This document shows, one piece after another, positions 12,901 to 23,846 of a stretch of 64,000 nucleotides of DNA. The notes under the pieces are model-generated. The model saw only the letters and a program-made list of their open reading frames with translations. It was not told where the DNA came from and searched no databases. Position 1 is the stretch's first letter. Every line of letters starts with the position of its first letter. A program made the position numbers and the translations under genes. The stretch is from Parasitella parasitica (taxonomy: Eukaryota > Mucoromycota > Mucoromycetes > Mucorales > Mucoraceae): the NCBI GenBank assembly GCA_025201805.1, contig MU619297.1, positions 114,197 through 178,196 of the forward strand, in the 5' to 3' direction.

Positions 12901-15535
12901 CAAAAAAACCGCCTCAAGCTGCTCTTACCTTGGTTGAACATGCGCGTTACTGCTGGCAGCACTGATCCCGAGGTTTACAATGCTTTGGCCAAGATTTACA
13001 TTGACACTAACAACAATCCCGAGCCCTTCCTCAAGGAAAACGAATACTACAACCCTCGTGTCATTGGTAAATACTGCGAAAAGAGAGATCCTTATTTAGC
13101 TTATATCTGTTACGAGAAGGGTCAATGCGACTATGAACTCATTCATATCACTACTGAAAACTCCATGTTTAAGCATCAAGCTCGCTACCTCGTCCACCGT
13201 CGCGATCAAGCCCTTTGGGGCAGTGTCTTGGTTGAAAGCAATGAACACCGCCGTGAATTGATCGATCAAATCGTCGCTACTGCCCTCCCTGAATGCACTG
13301 ATCCCGATGATGTTTCTAGTACTGTCAAGGCCTTTATGGCTTCCAACTTGCCTAACGAATTGATTGAGCTTTTGGAAAAGATTGTCTTGGAGAACAGTGC
13401 TTTCAATGATAACAAGACCTTACAAAACCTGCTGATCTTTACAGCTGTCAAGGCCGATCCCTCTCGCGTCATGGAGTACATCAACCGTCTCGACAACTTT
13501 GACGCCTCAGACGTCGCTGAGGTCTGTATTGGCGAAAACTTGTTTGAGGAAGCCTTTATCATCTACAAGAAGCACAATGTCGATGCCAATGCTGTTGATG
13601 TCTTGATTGAAAAGCTTGGCGACCTTGACCGTGCTTATGAATTTGCTGATCACGTGAACAAACCTGAGGTTTGGAGTAAGCTTGCCAAGGCCCAACTGGA
13701 ACAAATGCATGTCAAGGAAGCTATTGATTCTTACATCCGTGCTGGTGACATGTCCAATTATATGGAAGTTACCCGAAATGCTTCTATGGATAACAAGTAC
13801 GAGGACCTCGTTCGTTATTTGCAAATGGCTCGTAAGCAATCTCGCGAGCCTTTCATTGAAACCGAGCTGTTGTATGCTTTTGCAAAGACAGAACGTTTAG
13901 CTGATATGGAAGACTTCTTGGCTAGTCCCAACATTGCTCAGATCCAAGAGGTTGGTGATCGTTGTTTCCGTAGTGGCATGTACGAAGCTTCCAAGATTTT
14001 GTACACTAGCATCTCCAATCATGCCAGCTTGGCTCAAACTTTGGTCCACCTGAAGGATTATCAAGGTGCTGTTGACTGTGCTCGCAAGGCCAATTCTACC
14101 AAGGTTTGGAAGGATGTCAATGCCGAATGTATTCAACAACGTGAATTCCGCTTGGCCCAGATTTGTGGTCTGCACATCGTTGTCCATGCCGAAGAGCTAG
14201 ACGAGCTCGTAAAGACTTATGAAAAGAATGGATATTTTGAAGAAATCATCAAGCTGTTGGAGGCTGGTTTGGGTCTGGAAAGAGCTCATATGGGCATGTT
14301 TACCGAACTTGCTATTCTCTACTCCAAGTATGCCCCAGATATGATGATGGAGCATCTTAAGCTCTATGTCTCACGTATCAATATGCCCAAGGTGATCCGT
14401 GCCTGCTCCGATGTCCATTTATGGCGCGAACTCGTCTTTTTGTATGTCAATTACGATGAGTACGATAACGCTGTTACTGCCATGATGGAGCACTCTGTTG
14501 ATTCTTGGGAACACAGCGCTTTCAAGGAAATCATTGTCAAGGTCTCAAACATTGAACTGTACTACAAGGCACTCAAGTTCTATCTTGCCGAGCAACCTTT
14601 GCTATTGAACGACTTACTCTCTGTGATGGTGCCTCGTATCAAGCACACTCGTGTTGTTCAAATTTTTGAAAAGTCTGATAACATTCCTTTAATCAAGCAA
14701 TACCTGGTCTCTGTTCAGGATACCAACAACAAGGACGTCAACACTGCGCTGAATGAACTCTATATTGAAGAGGAAGACTATGAAGCTCTGCGTGATTCCA
14801 TCGATCAACACGATAACATTGATCCCGTTGATCTTGCCAAGCGCTTGGAAAAGCACGAATTACTCGAGTTCCGTCGTATTGCTGCACATCTTTACAAGAG
14901 AAACAGAAGATGGAGACAATCCATTGCTCTTTCCAAGGAGGATCGCTTGTTCAAGGATGCCATGGAAACCGCTGCTGAATCCAAGGATCGTGAGGTTGCT
15001 GAGGAACTCCTGCAATACTTTATTGAGGTTGGTAAGCGCGAATGCTTTGCTGCCATGCTTTACACATGCTACGATTTGATGAGACCTGACGTTGTCATGG
15101 AATTATCATGGAGACACGGTTTGAATGATTTCGCTATGCCATATATGATCAATACTATGAAGGAACAATTCACCAAGGTAAGTTCAATAGTTTTGTGTGC
15201 TTGAGGCAATTTTTTTATTTTATTTTATTTTTTTTACTAATTTTTGCCTGGATTATAGATCTCCGTATTGGACAAGGAAATGAATGAACTTAAAGAAAAG
15301 GTCGCCAAACAAGAATCCAGCAATGAAAATGGTTAGTTATGTACAGTAATCGATCATAACAAGATTACTGATTTCTTTGAAAATGATTCTAGCACCTGCA
15401 GTACCTATGGGTTCTGGTATGGGCAACCCACTCATGTTGACAGGACCCGGTAGCGGCATGATGTCTCAACAATCTCCCATGATGACTGGTGCATCTTTCT
15501 CTCCTTCTCCTAACCAACAATTTGGTGGTTTCTAA
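9910..15535 (+). CDS. CHC1: Clathrin heavy chain
   Basis: Nine exons: 9910-9951, 10003-10225, 10288-10718, 10795-11079, 11149-11346, 11414-12124, 12226-15177, 15259-15331 and 15393-15535. They encode 1685 residues, the usual length of the family. Clathrin heavy chain forms the triskelion legs of coated vesicles in endocytosis and trans-Golgi sorting. The N-terminal beta-propeller ([22 protein letters not shown]-like [10 protein letters not shown], about residues 15-330) is followed by the long helical-repeat leg with near-invariant stretches such as [74 protein letters not shown] and [20 protein letters not shown]. The C-terminal tail is Met/Gly/Ser-rich ([17 protein letters not shown]). The exon 2-3 junction gives a few extra residues (NPNGDLQ) before LQVFNLE compared with animals; this depends on acceptor choice at 10287. 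Confidence 0.97.
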
Positions 15536-16068
15536 AGCTTGTATAACGACCAAAAGAAACAAATATTACAGAAGCCTCTAAAACTATACATTTATCTTTT
15601 CCTTTTCAATACAACTTTTTTTTTTCTTCTTTTTCTATATAAATAATATAAACAATTGCGTAAAAACATTCAAGAAATATGGGATGCTTCAAATTATGAA
15701 GAGTAAGTTCTACCTTTTGGCTATTGAATTTTATCTCAATTCCAACAATGGCACTGACATCCAACTGGACTTTTAGAAGCCAAGGGTCAGAGCTATTCTG
15801 GCTCGATTAATCATATAGAAATAACTCTCACATCCGTCATTTAATTTACTAGAAAAAAAAAAGAAGATGCTATATGTGAATATAACATTCAACTTCAAAT
15901 CTTGTGCCAGACATTTCCGAAATCATGGTTCGGAGCTTCTTGAAGTAGAAGCACCAGGTGCTACCGCTTTTAATATAAAAGTGAACCCTTTCAATAAATC
16001 ACTGTTTTCTTTATCTTTATCTTTGTTTTATTTTATTTTTGTTATTTTGTTTTCATTTTTGATATATT
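15536..16068. other. Intergenic, T-rich
   Basis: The 533 bases hold the clathrin 3' end and the leader of the next gene. T-rich tracts lie at about 15610-15640 and 16010-16060. A frame runs through 15867-16193 but it only overlaps the leader and start of the next gene and shows no family features. Confidence 0.4.
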
Positions 16069-16787
16069 ATGATAGCTCGTACAAGCTTAAAGACGTTATA
16101 CAATCGAAAAACATTCGAGAAATTTACAAAGCTATCAAATCTAGAGCAAAAGCAACAGAAAAGAGACTCGTCCTCTTCATCACACAAGGATAATAATCAA
16201 GATAAAGACAAGAAACAACAAATAGCAAAGTCAACGAACCCAAAAAAGAGCCGTGCTCCTGAGATACCGTCTTTCATGCCTGTAGTGAACATCCCTGTTG
16301 CAGAATTTGCTCACAATGCCTTCTTCTCGTTGCATCGACCATTGCTTGGCCTCTCTACACCACGTCCCTTCTTGGTGGGGGATATGGTAGGGCAAATTAA
16401 GACGGAAGAAGAGAGTGAAAGTAAGTTGGGTATGCTTTACTAGTTGAATAAGCTTAATAATTTCTAATATACATTGATGCAGCTGAAGAAACATTGCTGC
16501 AGTATATGACGACTCTGCGGCCCTTTGAGCCTCCAAGCTTGGATGCAGTTAAGAGAGAAGAGAAATGTTCAACCACTACACTGACAGTCGAGGTTGACCC
16601 TTCCTACTTTTTGAATCACAATAACAACCACGACGAAATTGCTGATTATTTGACCGCTATGCAGGAAAAGTTGGATCTCCTTTACGACGAAAGAGTTAGA
16701 AAACTTGGTGCGACTACGCCCAACATTACCTTGAAAAAGAAGATGAGACGCTTGAGAAAGCGTAAGGGCTTTTTTGAAAAGAATTAA
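16069..16787 (+). CDS. Small basic, probably mitochondrial protein with a Pet20-like HRPL motif
   Basis: Two exons, 16069-16420 and 16483-16787, encode 218 residues. The start MIARTSLKTLYNRKTF is basic and hydroxylated without acidic residues, like a mitochondrial presequence. A Ser/Lys/Gln-rich linker follows. The core is EIPSFMPVVNIPVAEF, then AHNAFFSLHRPLLGLSTPRPF, and then an acidic stretch. The C-terminus is strongly basic (LKKKMRRLRKRKGFFEKN). The proline-rich core with (H/Y)RPL resembles what I remember of the fungal Pet20 domain, a mitochondrial protein family needed for respiratory growth, but I cannot confirm that here. A mitochondrial ribosomal protein is another possibility given the basic tail. 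The gene is convergent with the RRM gene 437 bases away. Confidence 0.75.
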
Positions 16788-17223
16788 TGCCCTCACCCCA
16801 TGTTTAAACAAAATACCAAACCTTTTTGTAAATAGTTTTAATAAGTCTAGTTTTTTTAAAGTAAAAAATCATACGATTTTTTGACATGTCGTGTCATGTT
16901 TTTGGATTACCATTTTTAGATCTTGGTTTTACAGATTCTGGATGCATTAGTGAACTTTAAGTCAGAATGCCTCTATTCTATTAGATGGACAAGCTGTAAT
17001 AATAACGCTATTTGATGTCGATATTACATAAAATTGCGCATTTATTGGTATATGAGTAGCATTATGAAAACTAAAGATGTTCTTGCAAATGCTCCTCCCA
17101 CGCCACATTTACGACATATTAGTCAACACGTTGTAAAAATGAAATAATTCAATGCAAATCATTTTTTGTGTAGTTTATTTGTTTCGTTATTTATTTATAC
17201 AGCATCTACAAGTATCTATTACA
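16788..17223. other. Convergent intergenic region
   Basis: A 436-base AT-rich stretch between two genes that end facing each other. It presumably holds both polyadenylation regions. No further feature is seen. Confidence 0.4.
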
Positions 17224-18573
17224 TTATTTTTTATCGGCAACAGCTGAAGCAGCAGTAGCCTTAGCAGCATCATCCTTCTCCTTCAACTCCTTCACAGCAT
17301 TTTTAGCTTCGTCAGTACCATTCTCTTTCTTCAACTCGCTAACGGCATCTTGTGCCTGATGAGCAGCCCTAACACCATCATTCTCCTTTAATTGGACAAC
17401 AGCCTCTTGGGCTTCCTTTGCAGCCTCGATGCCTTCGTTTTCCTTGGCAGCTGCTTTCTTTTTATTAGACGCCTTCCTCTTTTTGTTGGCCTTCTTGGGT
17501 TGACGCTCCTGTTGGCTTTCTTCAGTTGTGGATTGAGCTTTGACATTTTTACCTTTAGGCTTGGACTTTCTTTCGGTATTCTTTTCAGATGTAGCAGCAG
17601 AGAGGTGAAGAATACGGCCGTCAACTTCCACTTGGCCGAATTCTTTTAGAACTCTGTTCATTTCATCGACTGTCTTTAACTCAACGAAACCATATCCCTT
17701 GGAACCACCCCTAGAAGAAAATGTCAGAATGATTGCCATGTTGGTAGTGAAAAAAAAACTCCTCCTCCCTCTCCCCCCATCACTTACCGTCTTTTAATGG
17801 CCACAAGAGTTGATTCCACTTGGTAGGCTGAGAATAATTCAGCTAAACCATCAACCTTAAGCTCAAGAGGAAGGTTGGCTACAAAAATGGTTGTTTTGGG
17901 TTTGGACTCTGTAGGTTCACTTTGAGAAGTTTCAACAGATGAAATAGGGTCAACTGATTCTTCAGAGGGTGTATCCTCACCAGCCTTATGAACAAGAAAC
18001 ACACAAAGCTTAGCGTCCCCTCCCATTACACGGTGCGTTGCATATACAAATACTTACTATCTTACGCGATTTCTTGCTGCTCTTTTTCTTCTTCTTTTTC
18101 TCACCAGCGGGTTTTGGCTCTCTAGGTTTAGCGAGCTGAACGCTAATTTCACGGCCATCCAGCTCTTTCTTGTCGAGGTCTGTAATGGCTTTTTCAGCTT
18201 CGGCAGCGCTGCCGTAAGCAACAAAGCCGTAGCCTCGAGGTCTACGACCTTGCTTACTGATGATAGTCTCTAGTCTAGGGGAGAAGAGCCATACTGATAA
18301 GTTTTATATCATTGCAGCTCTTGAGGATTTTATACTTACACTTTGCCTGCTTGGCTAAAGAACGTTTCAAGAGACTCGCCCGTAGTAGAGAAACTCAAGT
18401 TACCAACGAAAACCTTGGGTATTGGTCAGCTCCCTTTTTCTTTATTTTTTACCCCACGTACCTCGACGCATTTTTACTTGACTTACCTTGAACAATTCTT
18501 TTTCGGGAGCAGGTGGATTGGGAGACTTTTCAGTAAGAGCGGCAGTAGTTTTTGTTGTAGGGGGAGAAGACAT
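17224..18573 (-). CDS. RNA-binding protein with two RRM domains
   Basis: Five exons: 18573-18487, 18413-18340, 18274-18058, 17984-17788 and 17710-17224, giving 353 residues. RRM1 (about residues 29-115) has RNP2 KVFVGNLSF and RNP1 RGYGFVAY. RRM2 (about 160-240) has RNP2 TIFVANLPL and RNP1 KGYGFVEL. The RRMs are joined by a Lys-rich linker (GEKKKKKKSSKKSRK) that could serve as a nuclear signal, followed by an acidic Ser/Glu stretch. The C-terminal tail is Lys/Glu/Ala-rich with imperfect heptad-like units built on QEAVVQLKEND, QDAVSELKKENG and KNAVKELKEKD, so a helix or coiled coil is likely. Similar two-RRM proteins act in mRNA or rRNA metabolism; the specific function cannot be assigned. All five exon junctions keep phase. 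Confidence 0.88.
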
Positions 18574-20477
18574 TTCTATACCAAGACATTTTAGCTTTAG
18601 CTATTGTGTGTGAAATTTGTTACTAACCAAGATTGAATAAAGGGGAGAAAGAAAGAAGAATGAAATGAGGAAATATGCTCTTTTTGTGCAATGTTTTTCA
18701 AAAAAAAAAAATTCATGCTGACGATGTCTCGCTGACACGTCATTTGAACCTGCAAATGGTGTTGACAGGACCAATAGAACAAGAGCTCTTTCATTATGTA
18801 CACTATTGTCTAAATCTTTGATTTCCACGCATAAAGCAAAAAGTAAGGCAGTCTAATCAAACTGTCTTGCTTGGGCTTATTCAGTTTTATGAAAAGAAGT
18901 GTGAAACTTGCCTGAAATATCTTTTAAGAGATGCTGCCGCAGTTATTATGTAGACCTATCATACAGTATATTCCTTATCATGAGATATGTGTTGGTCAAG
19001 GAATTTAGCTTAACTCTGTCATATGCCTACTACCGTTTGTCATTCAAATAGACATTGATAATAATAAATCGGTCTCATTGTACAGTGAAATGTCACTTGC
19101 TATTTAGACAATTGTACAGGCCAGATAAAGCTTGTTGCAAACGAGTCGAGCTTCTTTGTATCACATGAGATTGGTGTGTTATTAGGTACGAGCTTTAAAT
19201 ATATGACGTATTTTTGTATTCAATGTTGCATTCATTTACTGAAACGACAATAGACAATCTTGAGTGAGTTTCTTATAGCACCAACTGAGGCTAACGAGCT
19301 TTTAACTAAGTTAGCATGATTAAAATGTATCTAGTCCAGTATGTTTGCTCCGAGCTGTACACTGGATGACATGCCTAATACTCTCTTGAGACATTTAGCA
19401 ATGAAGATTATCGGATGATGCATAACACTGTCAACTAGACACAGCGGGAAAAAATCAATGTGAACGTAAATTTGCACGTCGTTAGCTATCTATTGATACC
19501 ATTGCAAATTCCCATTAGATGACAGTAAACCATGCTATCTAGAGAAATCATGATGTTGCTATTGACCTGAACAGCCCTGATTTCCGCTGTGAAAACTGTG
19601 TTATTAGCCAGAATCATTCGAGACGTATGGATAATACAAGTCTCAAAGGTCATAGTTTTCCAAGGAGAGTTTTCAAATGATGCCAGTGTGGCAAAGAAGA
19701 TAGTTGATGAAACCTCCCTTGATTCCATTCAACTGCATAAAGATTTGACATGTGGGGTGATTTCAAAAGTTGACATATTGAGGGGGGTTTTGAACGCTTG
19801 GAATAGCCAGATTTTTAGAGGCAAAGAATGATTAACTTAAACAAGCTTTCGTACGCTTCAGGATGCGATTTACTCTGGTAAACCGTCTGTTTGTTTAAAA
19901 GTATCCATTGCGCTGATTTCACCAATCACAAGGACAGTTTATCGAGAGTGTGTTTGCCGAATGATGTCAATACCAAAAATTGCATCAAAACATCAAGGGG
20001 CACAGTTTAATCTTCCAGGTTCACTGAGGGATTTTATTTGATAGATTTCTGTAGAGGATTCCCTAGACATTAATGTGTGCGTACATGGTGCTGCTAAAGT
20101 CTGGTAATAAGAAAACGGCATGTTGAGACTCATAAAATATGAATGTCTTACAATATGAGATCTGTAAACCCTTTACCAGCCTTGCGTCTTGTGATAAAGA
20201 AAAAAGTTACACTGGCAAACTTGCAACGAGATCACGCGTAACATAGAAGGTTCTGATTAACCCGATTAACACATTATCTGATCAGGGTGTTTGATAGAAG
20301 AAAGTCGAGCAGACTGGACAGTGGAAACGGAAAACGTGATCAGAAGAGTGGCATACCGTAATATCAGTAAAAATGTTTGTTGTGCTATTTCTAGGCCCCA
20401 CCCCACCATCGCCAACATCTTATTCTTATTGTACTCCCTCCTTTCCCCCCAACCAACCCGTGACAGAATAACAAACG
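18574..20477. other. Divergent intergenic region, no gene seen
   Basis: About 1.9 kb between the divergent RRM and trehalose genes. Frames at 18597-18828 only cover the RRM gene's leader. The frame at 19589-19831 shows no family features. C-rich tracts near 20395-20410 and 20440-20460 precede the TPS promoter. Confidence 0.45.
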
Positions 20478-20487
20478 TATAAAAAAA
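20478..20487 (+). promoter_or_regulatory. Putative TATA box of the trehalose synthase gene
   Basis: TATAAAAAAA lies about 59 bases before the TPS start codon, after C-rich tracts. The position fits a TATA element of an inducible gene, but AT-rich DNA makes chance matches common. Confidence 0.35.
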
Positions 20488-20536
20488 GTGTCGTTGAGCT
20501 CTATTTTCTCCTCTTTCCTTCTTGATCCATTGCTCA

Positions 20537-23500
20537 ATGCTATCGAATTCTTCCCTCACCGCTGAAAAGGTCGCACACTATCTGCCTTTTTCGGGCCAGT
20601 TACCCGAGATTCAGGGACGTATTATAAATGTAACACACCAGATACCATACAATATTTTACGTTCCCATCACCAAAATCCGGACACAGATCAACACCCCAT
20701 CTTGCCACTCAGATCTCGTCGTCTTTCAGGATCCTCAATTGCCGAAGTTGCCAAGCAGACAGCAGAGGACTGCACAGCTGATCCTGTTGCCGCTGCTCCC
20801 ATTTCTAAATTGGCTCGCCATCATAAACGCGGCGTTACTTTGCGAATGAAGTTTCATGCAGCCGACTGGACTGTGGTTGAGAGAAGAGGCCATCAAGCTC
20901 TATATGCTGGTATCCAAAGTTTGCGCAAAGACCATGAAACAATTCATATTGGCTGGACTGGGCCTATCCGGGATCAAGGCACTCGCGACAAGATTACAAC
21001 AGACAAATTGGCTGCTGAGGACAAGGTAAAGCTGCAATCGCTTTTATGGGAGACTGGTCATATCGTGCCTATCTTCCTGGATCAAAAGCAATCCCATGGC
21101 CACTACGAAGGATACTGTAAACAGGGTAAGCTATATTCAGCCGTGTGTAAACAAATAGGGTATGACCTCATGTATTTTCTTGTGTAAAATATTATGTAGT
21201 TTTGTGGCCTGTGTTTCACTATTTAGTGCAAACTTCTTCGGGCGATTGTCGAGCAGAAAAACGTCATTGGGACGACTACGTAGCTGTAAACCGTCGATTT
21301 GCAGATACAGTCATCGACAGATACCAAGAGAATGATATCAGTAAGTAAGATTCGGGGAGGGGGGAGGGTGGCGCTTGCGGATGGATGCTAATGTATTTCA
21401 CTCATGTAGTTTTCATCAATGACTACCATTTATTGCTTGTACCCGAAATGATTCGTGAAAAGCTTCCTGATGCAGCCATTGGCATCTTTTTCCATGCAAC
21501 ATTTCCAAGCTCTGAGATCTTTCGCTGTCTACAAAGTAAGTTTCTGTACATACCCACCTTTGCAATTGCACCTTTTGTTTTTATGCACTGCACAATTAAA
21601 TTAACCTTTTCAATTATTCCATCATTACATAAACAGCCCGAAACAGAATCCTTCAGGGCATGCTTGGAGCAAACCTCATTGGGTTTCAAGTAAGTTGACA
21701 ACAGGACCAGAAGGATTATAAACACTAAACAGACCCCAAATTTCTAGACCTATTCTTACGCCAGACATTTCATCTCATCTTGTACTCGGGTGCTCGGCTG
21801 TGAAACAACCCAGGTTGGTGTAAGTTACAATGGAACCATGATTTCGGCGGGTGCGTTTCCTATAGGCGTGGATTGCAACAGAGTAGCCCAATTCTGTAAA
21901 CAACCGGGCGTCCAACCTAAAATGAATGCGATACGGGACATGTATGCTGGCAAAAAGATCATTGTCGGCCGCGATAAACTCGACAGCACCAAGGGCATAC
22001 TGCAGAAATTGCATGCATTCGAGAAATTCTTAAAGGACTATCCTGAATGGCACAACAAGGTTGTGCTGATCCAGGTAGCTACCCCAACGCACGGCGATCA
22101 TTCAAAGCTGGAGGCAAAGATTTCCGAGGCAGTTGGCCATATCAACAGTGAATTTGGCAGTATCGCATTTGTACCCTGCCATTATTATCACCAGGATATC
22201 GATCGTGACGAATACTACGCTCTCCTGTCGGTTGCTGATCTTGCACTGATTACTTGTAGTCGTGATGGCATGAATACAACATCGTACGAATATGTGCTCT
22301 GCCAGCACGAAAATGCGGAACAAGGCCCTTTGATTCTCTCAGAATTCGCCGGTACTGCAGGCTCGTTGAATGCAGCCATATTGGTGAACCCTTATGATTT
22401 GGCAGGTGTGGCAAGGTCAATAAATGATGCTCTAATTATGCCGACAGAAGAAAGAATCACACGCCATGAGAAACTTTACAACCATGTAACCAGCCATACA
22501 GCAGACTTCTGGGCCCATTCCTTTATCAAGCAACTGGTAAGTGTCAGCGGACAGCAAGATCTTCAATCACACGCTACGCCAAAGTTGGATATGCAAAAGT
22601 TGATTCTAGATTACAAGTCTGCCAAGAAGAGAGTTATGTTTTTCGATTACGATGTAAACTATAAAAACTTATGTGGATGTATGCAAACATTGTTACTGAA
22701 CCATCGCTCGTATAGGGTACATTGACTCCTATTGTGTCTGTGCCATCTGATGCTATACCAGGTCCTGATATGCTGAAAGCCCTTCAGATACTCTGTAATG
22801 ACCCCAAAAACATTGTCTGGGTAGTTTCTGGACGAGACCAAACTGTGCTTGATGAGTGGCTAGGAAGCAACATTACCAACATTGGACTTAGCGCAGAACA
22901 TGGCTGTTATTTGAAGGAAGTTGGATCCAGCGAGTGGAAGAGCGTTGTGGCTGGAATGGATATGAGCTGGAAGACAGATGTAGAAGAGATTTTCGATTAC
23001 TATACCGAGCGTACTCAGGGCAGTTTCGTAGAGCACAAAAAGTCATCTATTACTTGGCATTATAGAATGGCAGATGCTGAATACGGGTAATAAGATATAA
23101 AGCACAACTATAAAACTTGGGAGCTGTTTATACTCATTTCTCATTAGCGCTTTCCAAGCAAAAGAATGCCAGAACCATCTAGAAAACGCGATCGTATCCA
23201 AATACCCAGTGGAAATTTTAGTTGGTAAAAAGAATCTGGAAGTGAGGCCTATGTCAGTAAACAAGGGCGAGATTGTGAAGCGAATTTTATCCAAGAATTC
23301 AGATACAAACTTGGTAATGTGTGCTGGTGATGATAAAACCGACGAAGACATGTTTAGAGCTCTAAGTGCGGCACATTATCAACAACGACAAATCTCTTCT
23401 CCTTCAGCATTGAGGATATCTTCGCCCAATATCTCTCCAAAAAGCACAATCACTCCTCACGCAATTTGGCAAGAGCAGGATTCAACTCTGTACTCAATTA

Positions 23501-23598
23501 CCGTAGGTCCCTCAGAAAAGAAAACCCATGCAAACTGGCACGTCAATACGCCACAGCAGATTATCCAGATACTGGAGGCATTAGCTGTACTAGAGTAA
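20537..23598 (+). CDS. Trehalose-6-phosphate synthase/phosphatase, two-domain protein
   Basis: Seven exons: 20537-21125, 21200-21340, 21410-21535, 21637-21689, 21748-22653, 22716-23086 and 23148-23598, giving 878 residues. The N-terminal GT20 domain (about residues 100-590) has LWPVFHY, WDDYVAVNRRFAD, NDYHLLLVP, FFHATFPSSEIFR, ANLIGFQTYSYARHF, GRDKLDSTKGI, GMNTTSYEYV and LSEFAGTAGSL. The C-terminal HAD phosphatase domain starts with DYDGTLTPIV at residues 603-612, with the DxD nucleophile pair intact. It has VVSGRD and the late motif GDDKTDEDMF (about residue 788). The combination matches fungal TPS2-like proteins: cytosolic, stress-linked trehalose synthesis complex. Whether the synthase half is active cannot be told by eye. 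ATG 20537 is chosen because upstream in-frame codons lack an ATG. Nicastrin starts 248 bases downstream on the same strand. Confidence 0.93.
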
Positions 23599-23846
23599 TC
23601 GTCAATTAGCATATTCGCTGCATAAGATGTTTTCAATAAAAAATTTATACATCCCCACTGAACTATCGCACCCACATTATAAAACGTTTTGTTAGTAGCC
23701 ACATGTACATTTGTGTACCTACTTCCATAATTGTTTCTTGATGATATCATTTGATTCCCCCCAACGTCGCCAAAATGGACAAAATTTACTAGCCGCACTG
23801 TATAAAAATGCGCTGTATCCAGAATAATCAACTTTGTTGATATAAT

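Noticed and set aside
15867-16193. Longer plus-strand frame upstream of the Pet20-like gene
   Set aside because: It overlaps the real start in another frame and consists largely of a T-rich leader.
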